Source: Baffinella frigidus
Lineage: Eukaryota > Cryptophyceae > Cryptomonadales > Baffinellaceae
Assembly: GCA_026770585.1 (NCBI GenBank)
Contig: MU646423.1
Location: 400,738 to 427,506, forward strand
DNA: 26,769 bases
Direction: 5' to 3'
Positions 19,125 through 26,769 of this stretch are shown here, piece by piece. Under the pieces are notes generated by a model. The model had not been told where the DNA came from and made no database searches. It saw nothing but the letters and a program-made list of their open reading frames with translations. A program made the position numbers and the translations under genes. The number at the start of each line of letters is the position of its first letter. The stretch's first letter is position 1.

Positions 19125-22100
19125 TCACACCGGCTCATCCCGTGAGTCACCCCCGAAACCGTCGGTGTAAACCGGGGGCCGTTTTGGATCGTAGAAGGGG
19201 GATCGGAGGACCCAGTCGGGCTTGGTGGGTCCTGCGTCTGTCCGCACGCAGGGCGCGCATGTCCTGCTCACCACAGGTTATCAGGTCAGGTTAGCAGGTT
19301 ATGAGGCTGGGTTACTCGGAATCAAGCGCACGTCCTGCCCACCACGACCGTGGTACCACGCTTAGCATCCGCCACACATTTAGGTGGTGCGGGTGTATCC
19401 GAAAATAGGTGATGCGGGTCTATCCGACATGAAGGTGGTGCGGGTGTATGCAAAAACAGTGTTTGTGTCAGGATGCATCCCACACGGGATTGTGAGCGAT
19501 CCTCCCTGCGCATGCGGGAAAGTTGAGAGGGCTTGCGGATCGCGCGGGCTAGTTGGGAGGGGGGCAGACCTGCCAGCACATAATTCCCGATAGTGTGGGA
19601 GATCACCTACCGTGGTTCTGCGGCAGGACATGGTCTACAGGTACCAGTGAGGGGAGAGGAGAGGGGTGCAGACCTGCCGCCTCGCAGCTGGGGCGAGCCA
19701 GCAACGCAGTTGGTGCCTGTGAAACCCTCCTTGCACACGCACTGGTAGAACGACGTACACCCCGTGTTGTTTCCCGGCCCGTCGCATCTGGTTTTGGTTG
19801 AGGGTTACATGGCGGAGGGTGCAGGGTTCAGAACACTCGCAGCACTCGGCAACCACGCTCACAATTCTACGTCCTTTGTCAAGTCCCCAAGTCGGTGCAG
19901 AGTCGGAAGCGGCCCAGTTCTACAGGGGTACCTCGCTCATAAGAAATGCCCACCCCCCTAGGACCACCATAGGGCCCTACGCATAGGCCTACTGTAGGGT
20001 CCTAGGGAGGGCGCGGTTTCTTATGAGCGAGGTACCCCTGTAGCGGAATAGCTCTAGGTGAGGTAGGGGGGGGGATCTGACCCGAAGGTTTCGGAGTTGG
20101 GGGGACAGATGGACTCGCATGCCGCGTTGCCCCACCCCCCCTTGTACGACTCGGTCGGGCAGACTAGGCACGGCCCGCCGTTTGGCCCCTGGGGTTTGGG
20201 GTTTAGGGTTTGGGGTTTGGGGTTTGGGGTTTGGGGTCAGGTTTAGGGTACAGGGGTCAGGTTTAGGGTTTAGGGATTAGGGATTAGGGTTTAGGGTTTA
20301 GGGTTTAGGGTTCAATGTTCAGGGATCAGGTGTAGGGTGTATGGTGTATGGTGTAGGGTGTGGGGTGTAGGGTGTAGGGTGTAGGGTGTAGGGTGTAGGG
20401 TGTAGGTGTAGGGTGTAGAGCGTGAGGTGTAGAGTGCACAGTATAGGGTGCAGGGTGTAGTGTGTAGAGGACCTGGTAGCCAGGCTTGCACATGCAGTCG
20501 ATGACATTCGAGGCGCCGCGTCGGTAGAACGTCCCGGAGTTGGCCGGGCACTGCACCTGCCAAGCCGGAACACCGATACGGTTTGATATTAACGTTTTGG
20601 TATGTGTGTGTGTGTGTGTGGGGGGGTGCAGTATGTGGGGGGGTGCAGTACCGTAGACGAGGGATAAGCTCCCGGCGAAATCTTGTACGAGTCTTCTGGT
20701 ACCCCGTGGCACGGACCTCCGTTCGTGCCTGCACACGACGCCGATGCGGAATTGGCAGATTGTGTGTGAGACGGCGATGCGGAATTAGCGGATTGTGTGT
20801 GAGACGGCGATGCGGAATCGGCGGATTGTACGTGAGCCGGGGATAATGAATTCCGAGAGAAGCACTCCCCGGGTCACGCACGGTAAGTGTCTCTTTGACG
20901 AATCTAGGCATTCTTGCATCTGGTAACTTATGTGTGAGATCCCGGACCGCCACACAAAGCATTTCTAGTACCCTCCACCCAGGCGCAAAACGAACGTGGC
21001 GTTGGGGCCATTTTTCCAGACTGAGTGTGAATGGCGCATGGATGCGACATGCACAGCGCGCATGGTTTCGAGAGAGAGGCGTTGCGCAGCTGAGGACGAT
21101 GCTCGGAGGCTGATGCAGGTCAAGTGAAGGTATCAACTTACGGCATGCCATGGAATACGTATCATCTTCTCAGGTTGAGCACCAGTCCCTCTTTGTGGGT
21201 TACGCCTAGGAGGCCAAGATGCTTCTCACGGGCCACGACACTTGTGCGAGGGCTTCGGGTGCCCTAGACCCTGAACTCTAACGGTCTCAACAAATTTGGC
21301 AACGTTGTTGATTTGGTAAAGTTGAAACCTTTAGGGTTTAGGGTTTAGGGTGTAGGGTTTAGGGGTTAGGGTCGCACCGGTGTATCCGGCCTTGCAGACG
21401 CAGTCGTCGCGGGTCTTGACCCCGTACTTGCGTTGAGAGTCCGAGTTCGGTGGGCACCTGCCGGAGAAATACGAAACCCTCAGATGATATGTGCAACGCA
21501 AAATCCACAGGTTATGAGGTATGTGAGAGTCCTATGGAACAGGATGAGAGGAAGTCGTTTTTAACAAGAACCCGTACTTGCGCTGTGAGTCCGAGTTCGG
21601 TGGGCACCTGCCGGAGAAACATACCATCCGTCATTCACAGGCAATGAGGTACTAGGCTCATCGATTCAGGTTGTGAGGTATGTGAGAAATAAAGTCCTAT
21701 GCAACAGATGTGAGGTAGTAATGTTGAAAAAGAAACCAGACCAACCGTCGGATGATATGGGAAACAAGAAACAGGACAAACCGTCATGTAAAGGCTGTGA
21801 AGTATGAAGCTCATCGACCCACTAGCCATGCCTGACTTGCCAGAGAAACACGCCCAACCGTCATATGCAACTGGCTACAAGAACAGTCGTCAAGCATATT
21901 TGAATCGGGAAATACACCGTGCCCATTCAGCCGAGTCTAGTCACGAGTCAGGGGGCTCACATCCGTCCATCCGGGGGCACCAGGATGTCTACAAGTATTG
22001 TAGAGATTGTGGGACGTGTGACGATTCCGCCAAGCTTGCTCAAGAGTAGGGGGATTCACCGTTTAGGGTTTCGGGTTACAGGAAGGGGAGAACTCACGGA

Positions 22101-23909
22101 ATGCACACATCAGGCCCTTTCGTGAACTTCCACGTATCGACCGGACACGCGAAACACGGGCCCCCCTCCGGACCGGTGAACCCAGGGGCGCAGAGACAGT
22201 CTGGATCCGGCTTCGGCGCGGAGGCGAGGGGGGTGTCGGGTAGGAGGATCGGGCAGAGGTGGCGAGACGAGAAGTCTTGCGTGATTGGTGATAGCGCGCA
22301 TGTTGCGCCGTAGAATGGGTCGATGCAGTGGCATACGCCTGGGTTGGGGTTTGGGTTTTGGGGGTTTGGGGTTTGGGTTTTGGGTTTTGGGGTTTGGGGT
22401 GTGGGGTTTGGGGTTTGGGGTACAGGGTTTAGGGTTTGGGGTTTAGGGTTTAGGGTTTGGGATTTAGGGTTGCCTTGGACGCAGTCGCCGCGGTTGGAGC
22501 AGTCGAGTTGGCAAGTTGATTCTGTGATGCTCCATGAGTAGATGTAGTGGTTCTGCGACGTGCCCCGCGTTACTTGATAGCCACTTGATAGCCACATAAT
22601 GGACTACGAAGGGGTTTCATACGTGGAAGCTCCATGCTCCTACGGCAGGCAATATGTAGGATCACGTTGTTCCAACGGATGTCCTAACAGTTTCTCACTG
22701 AATTTTGGCTGGAAATTCTCTTCGTATTCCGATGTGTGGTGCACCGCCAACTGACAATACAGAGCGCATGATGCGATGAGGTTTCGTGCAGGGATAGACG
22801 CAGCCGAGCTTGGTTCCGGCGAAAAGGGCGAAAGCGTATGGACATATTCCAATACAGCGACTTGCAACTATTCCCCTGCACCTGATCCTCGACCCTGAAT
22901 CTTGAACCCCAACACCCGAATCAAACCTGGAGGGCAGCGCCGGTGGCGGCAGTGAATCCGACGAAGGCCATGCCCGCATCCAGGGAGAGCGTCGACGTCA
23001 GGTTCACCGGCACCGACAGAACCTGCAGTCCACCATCACCACTGTTAGTCAATTTCTCTCTCACAACGTCGGGCACGCTGGACTGCAATGCTGAGAGAGA
23101 CTGCGTGAGAGGGTTGACGTCAGATTCAGCGGTAGCGACAGCACCTGCTTCGGTTTTAGGGTTGAGGGGTGTAGGGTGTAGGGTTTATGGGTTCAGGGTT
23201 TAGGTTGCAGGCATCCAGCCCCGTTGGCGGTGAGGCTGCGTGACACAACCCAGGAACCGTACCTGCCATCCACCAGGAAGGGTTAGCACCGGGCCAAACA
23301 CTACTAGGCTTCAAGGAGGCAGATACGCATTGACCACGGTATCCAGGCGCGGTGGCATGCAGCCCCGGTGGTGGTCAGCATGCGGGACACCACCCTGGCA
23401 CCTGACTGATGTAGGCGCTGCGGATGCATCTCCTCTCGCGCGCATCACGCCCAAGTTCATCTCGGAAGATAACTGAATCAGTTCCTTTTGAATAGGAAAT
23501 TAGCTAGGGCATAGTTTCATTAGGCTTCCTAATTAAATGAAAACGCTAATAAGGGAACTGATTCGGTTATCGTCCGAGATGAAAGTCTTCCCACGGTTGT
23601 CCCACACTATCCGCGACACCAGGCCAAGGGTTTGCGGTGGTACTGCTTCGTGCATCCAACAACCTCATGCGGAAACATATGCAATACAAATCACTTTCCC
23701 CCTATTTTAGGGGTGGGTTGAGCTATGGTAAAGCTATATCGCGGCTAAGATAGTATTGTCCACTCTCAAGATAGGACACACCGGTGTTTAACATTGACTC
23801 CATCATCGCAACAAGTCTACCGATGGGTGAGCGGGGACGAACCATAGAGAGCGAGCGAGCGAGCGAAAGAGAGAGAGAGATACAGAGAGAGAGATAGAGA
23901 AAGCGAGCG

Positions 23910-23945
<36 letters not shown>

Positions 23946-26631
23946 CGGCACGAACCGGGCGAGTCAGGTCGTCGACCCAGATGATGAGTACCCCCCCCCC
24001 GCCATGGAGCCACTGTGCGCTGTAGGGCGAGGCCTTGTAGGAGGGGTCAGAAACGGTCTCTGCGTCCATCCAGGGCTGGTACCGCACGCGCACCTGCCAT
24101 GGGTGATCACCGCCGGTTAACACCTCACCGTTGACCCTGCTCAGCTTTGCTGCCGTCCCGCCCAGGGCAGGCGGTGTGCCGTGTCAGACACAAGTCGTTC
24201 AGAGGACTCTCGGCTTGGGGTACCGCACGCGTACCTGCTTCGATTTCAACGTCACTTTGCGGACGTTCTTGAATAGCATCCGTGCAGGATACGAGGCTCT
24301 AGGTAGGGTTTCGGTTTTCGGGTTTCGGGCTTCGGTTTTCGGTTTTCGGGTTTGGGGTTTAGGGTTTATGGTTGCCCGGCGCAGGGTTCAGGGTTGGGGG
24401 TTTGGAGTTTAGGGTGGGGGTTCGTGCCGTGTGGCGGTTGCCATCGGGGATGTCCGGAATGTCGGTGGACGAGGCAAGGCGCGCCTGTGCCCCAGGGCTG
24501 TTCTGCTCTGTCCCCATCGTGTGCACCTGCCGGTGCGAGCAGTAAGCTTCTGCACTCACGATAGTGTGTGCATCAGGCAGTTGCTGCCTGCCGGCTGGTG
24601 CAATGCCGAATAGGGCGTGTGGAAATTGAGTAAGCTTGAGCACGATCCGTTCTGAGCATATGCACGACACGGGATAGTGCAGACGCAGTCATACTCACAG
24701 TTTGCAGGTTGCTTCCGCGAACGAGCCAAGTGTCGATTTGATTCAGTTTTGTTTTGAGCTGAAATCGTACCGCGAGGTGGTTCTGGTAGATATCGCCATT
24801 TTCAGGCTAGTTGTTCAGTTTTACCGCGAGTTGTAAAGTACATATAGGTGTACAGTTGTAGAGATGTAAAAACGTACCGCGAGATGGTTCTGGTAGATAT
24901 CGCCCTGCTCGGCATTGAACCACGTGTCGAACTCGATCGCCAGAGAATTGTCGATCCCGCCGTACCCCATGTGCGCCCCGCCTGCAATTCAAACGTTGGT
25001 CAAACACACGGTTGAGACTGTTGGTGAAACACACGATTGAAACTGTTGGTGAAACACACGGTTGAGACAGTTGCCACCCCACCTCCCCAAACCGATTCAT
25101 TCACCGTGCACCATGCAGCACTCAGCATGCAGGAGTCAAGATCCATAATTGAGGATGCAGCGTACCAGCAAACACGAAGCGCGTGTGGGTGCTGACGCCG
25201 CACCATGGACCTCGTTTGACAGCCTGCTGTACACCTCCACAGAGACAAATCTGGCAACGCCTCCATTCTAAACATGGATTGACGCACGCGTTTCACAACG
25301 CGTGTGTCCATTGAGAAACTCGTGTGAGTTCACTGAAGATGGGGCGCGATGAAGGGGGTGGCGGGGCACAAGACCAGCGCCGAGCGCGCCGGGGAAGCCA
25401 TTGTCATGTATCACGAACGCTAGTCCGTCGCCTCCCCGGGGCATGCACCGATCCTGCGAGAGTGAAACATTTTTCAACTCCGAAACAAAAAAACGTGCGA
25501 AACATTGAAAGGCTTTTAGCGAAAAAATGTCCTGCGGACAGGCGTGCCGTGACCGTCTCGAGAGGTGTGAAGTGGTGCTGCACAAACAGTTTTGATGAGT
25601 TCCAGCACAGTCTCAGAAAATTTGGGCTCACCAGTTTGGCGAGCCCAGTTCCGCTCCAAATTGGACGGATTTGTACCGCACACCAAGCAGATCGACTTGA
25701 GAATAGTCGGTCACTCCGAGAGAGACAGAGCTAGTAGATGCGTTGGTGTAGGAGCACCTCGAAAACGACAGTGGACTTGCAATGACTTTGGAGCTGAAAA
25801 GAGCCCAAGCTTATCAAATTGGTGAGCCAAGATAGACGGAGGCAGCGATATAATGTTGGTGAGTTGGGGTGGTGAAGGAGGACCTTGAAGACGACAGTGG
25901 ACATGCAATGCCGCGATGGCCAGTCATCAGTCAATAAATATTTCTCTCTGGTGGGCAAGCAGCACCTCGAAGACGACAGTGGACTTGCAATGCCGTGACG
26001 GCGTGTCGGCATTTGATCCCGGGTAGTCATCAGTCAATCAACATCTCTATGATGGGCAAGGATCACCTGGAAAACGACAGTGGACTTGCAATGGCGTGAC
26101 GGCTTGTCATCAGCCAATGAATCTCTCTCTATGTTGGGCAAGGAAGACCTCGAAAACGACATTGGAATTTGTATCTCTGTTGGTGGAGGAAGACCTCAAA
26201 GACGACAGTGGACTTGCAATGCCGCGATGGCTTGTCCATCATGAACGACCACTCCGCTTCGAACCCGAAGTCAACCTGGTGTAGGTCAAGGGTTCAACCA
26301 TCTGCAGGGTTACACATGGTGGATGTCGAGGGCGGATGTCCACCTGAAGGGCACCCCGCGCTTGAAGCGAATCACTCCACACCACTAACACTACATTCAA
26401 GATGTTGTTCAACACTATATTCAAGATGTTGCGAGAGACGAGGCGGTGGGGGCAGCGTGCACGACGGTGTAGTGCGGTGCGTGTGGAGGTGGGGGGGGTA
26501 AGCGGACCTTGATCTTGGTGTTGTACCAAACAGCGCCGACAGCATCGCCATCGTTAGCCGTGAGGCGGAGTGCCGAGACGCACCCGCTGTCGCCCATGAA
26601 GCACGAAGGCGGGCCCTGCGCCACATGCGCC
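19125..26631 (-). CDS. L-type (legume-like) lectin with EGF-like and cysteine-rich modules (15 exons, 5' end outside)
   Basis: Exons in coding order: 26631-26508, 26275-26195, 25453-25375, 24981-24878, 24758-24699, 24093-23956, 23022-22927, 22552-22474, 22338-22098, 21457-21378, 20728-20652, 20556-20473, 20188-20082, 19787-19674, 19263-19125 (TGA). They encode 533 residues and all 14 junctions keep phase. The first eight exons build a concanavalin-type fold: ALRLTANDGDAVGAVWY, FGFEAEWSFMM, GGDGLAFVIHDNG, AIEFDTWFNAEQGDIYQNH (the E-x-D, N, D, H metal-site pattern of legume lectins), LIIWVDDLTRP, MAFVGFTAATG, NHYIYSWSI. Next come an EGF-like unit (CSNRGDCVQG, VCHCIDPFYGATC) and about four repeats of C-x-C-x2-GYxG-x2-GGPC with CPxNS, as in ephrin-receptor-like modules. 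No membrane segment is seen near the C-terminus (GGDSRDEPV). Sugar binding at the cell surface or in the secretory path is inferred. Exon 24758-24699 is the least certain. Confidence 0.85.
19383..19462. repeat. Tandem repeat AGGTGRTGCGGGTSTATCCGA
   Basis: Three units of about 28 bp within the last intron of the lectin gene (19264-19673). Confidence 0.8.
19921..20042. mobile_element. MITE-like palindrome, TA-flanked, copy 3 (best preserved)
   Basis: TA, then CAGGGGTACCTCGCTCATAAG, and its perfect inverse ending in CAGGGGTACC-complement then TA. The terminal match is at least 24 bp. CCTAGG and CCTACTGTAGG lie inside. It occupies 122 bp of the 294-bp lectin intron 19788-20081. Confidence 0.85.
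20189..20472 (-). repeat. Lectin intron made entirely of telomere-like repeats
   Basis: All 284 bp between donor 20472 and acceptor 20189 are repeat. In sense order: CCCTACA units near the donor, CCCTAAA and CCTGA variants in the middle, CCCCAAA units ending CCCCAG at the acceptor. Confidence 0.85.
20736..20836. repeat. 33-bp tandem repeat
   Basis: Three units of GACGSCGATGCGGAATTRGC, GATTGTGTGTGA in the lectin intron 20729-21377. The open frame across it (RRCGIGGLCV type) is a repeat product. Confidence 0.85.
21571..21619 (-). pseudogene. Echo of the lectin-gene exon CPPNSDSQRKYG
   Basis: The 49 bp differ from 21421-21469 at only a few positions, exactly 150 bp upstream in sense, and include the acceptor CGGCAG. 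It still reads CPPNSDSQRKYG but continues into intron sequence without a donor. A fainter third unit lies near 21823-21860. Confidence 0.75.
22339..22473 (-). repeat. 135-bp intron (or insert) of pure telomere-like repeat
   Basis: In sense it runs GCAACCCTAAATCCC to CCAACCCCAACCCAG, only CCCTAAA/CCCCAAA variants. It separates CVQG from VCHC of one EGF-like unit and is bounded by a GC donor and an AG acceptor. Length is 3n and stop-free, so unspliced it would add 45 Pro/Asn/Lys-rich residues. Confidence 0.8.
23065..23410 (-). pseudogene. Echoes of the VGFTAATG lectin exon
   Basis: 23108-23150 (TTGACGTCAGATTCAGCGGTAG, GACAGCACCTGC) copies the start of exon 23022-22927. 23212-23275 and 23340-23408 copy each other (GCATSCAGCCCCGKTGGYGGT, CACCCTGGCACC-like) and weakly its end. 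None retains a usable frame. Confidence 0.55.
23456..23583. mobile_element. MITE-like element with long inverted ends
   Basis: The left arm TTCATCTCGGAAGATAACTG, then AATCAGTTCC, pairs with the right arm GGGAACTGATTCGGTTATCG, then TCCGAGATGAA, over about 33 bp with three mismatches. The AT-rich centre contrasts with the GC-rich surroundings. It lies in the lectin intron 23023-23955. Unrelated to the CCTAC-core elements. Confidence 0.8.
23851..23942. repeat. GA/CT microsatellite
   Basis: (GA)n with GCGA interruptions on the plus strand. It begins 13 bp after the donor of lectin exon 24093-23956, with CT on the sense strand. Confidence 0.9.
24300..24420. repeat. TTTCGGG/TTTAGGG array
   Basis: Degenerate telomere-like units in the lectin intron 24094-24698. 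The sense strand is CCCGAAA/CCCTAAA. Confidence 0.8.
24767..24801 (-). pseudogene. Echo of the DIYQNHLA exon end
   Basis: CGTACCGCGAGGTGGTTCTGGTAGATATCGCCAT matches 24873-24905 (end and donor of exon 24981-24878) with one change over the first 30 bp. It lies just upstream of the next acceptor. Confidence 0.75.
25001..25073. repeat. 28-bp tandem repeat
   Basis: Three units of GAAACACACGGTTGAGACTG with TTGGT, beginning about 20 bp upstream (in sense) of the acceptor of exon 24981-24878. Confidence 0.85.
25763..26200 (-). repeat. Five echo copies of a lectin exon end and donor
   Basis: The motif ACGACAGTGGACTTGCAATG, inside exon 26275-26195, recurs at about 25766, 25885, 25977 and 26076, with a worn copy at 26156. 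Each is followed by CCTCG, GAAGACC or CCTGG at the donor side and by GTCATCAGTCAAT-type intron sequence, in 80-100-bp units. Confidence 0.85.
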
Positions 26632-26749
26632 CTGCGTCAATAGTTTGCACCAGCATCGCAACGTTTGCCTATGCATAAACGCTTGTCGTGGGCGCACGTT
26701 GCTCGCGCGCGAGAAAGCACGAGCACGACGTACTGAGAGATGTTGCCGA

Positions 26750-26769
26750 AGGGGGGGGGGGGGGGGGGG
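26750..26769. repeat. Terminal poly-G run
   Basis: Twenty G at the right edge. It may mark a sequencing or contig end as much as a genomic tract. Confidence 0.7.

Noticed and set aside
20312-21151. 279-residue open frame on the minus strand
   Set aside because: Its second half is translated CCCTACA repeat. The real exons here (20728-20652, 20556-20473) use specific frames joined by splicing.
25763-26275. CRISPR array
   Set aside because: Units are degenerate, spacers are related to one another, and the repeat is the edge of a lectin exon in a eukaryotic gene.

Overview
This window reads as nuclear DNA of an intron-dense eukaryotic alga, not as prokaryotic or viral sequence. Almost none of the long open frames are genes. 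The coding signal lies in short exons (35-440 nt) that can be chained by codon phase through GT-AG introns and a few GC-AG introns. Nearly every acceptor is CAG. Degenerate telomere-type repeats (CCCTAAA, CCCCAAA, CCCGAAA, CCCTACA) fill many introns. One protein has a signal peptide followed by a basic leader containing SLRGG. This suits an alga with a complex plastid; a cryptophyte is my best guess (an inference, moderate to low confidence).

Layout. (A) 1-1312, plus: 3' end of a coiled-coil gene, broken or mis-assembled near its left side, stop at 1310-1312. (B) 6945 down to 2007, minus: complete nine-exon gene for a 415-residue Sel1-like-repeat protein with a mitochondrial-type presequence. 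(C) 7107 to at least 17698, plus: about 19 exons for a secretory or plastid-leader ankyrin-repeat protein of about 780 residues. It is head-to-head with B, with 161 bp between the start codons. (D) from beyond the right edge down to 19125, minus: 15 exons giving 533 residues of an L-type (legume-like) lectin domain followed by EGF-like and cysteine-rich modules. Genes A/B and C/D converge on intergenic stretches carrying palindromic elements.

In genes B, C and D 40 introns were chained by phase, and every junction keeps the frame. Two of these introns (the first of C, and H/I of D) are 3n and stop-free and could instead be translated.

Three non-genic layers stand out. First, 'exon echoes': decayed tandem copies of an exon edge plus its splice site lie inside the neighbouring intron, in genes B, C and D. 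Second, introns made wholly of telomere-like repeats, mostly with the C-rich strand as the sense strand. Third, small palindromic elements (MITE-like). Several share a CCTAC-GTAGG core, one family has TA target duplications, and one copy sits inside an exon echo, so an undisrupted paralogous site is visible in the same window.
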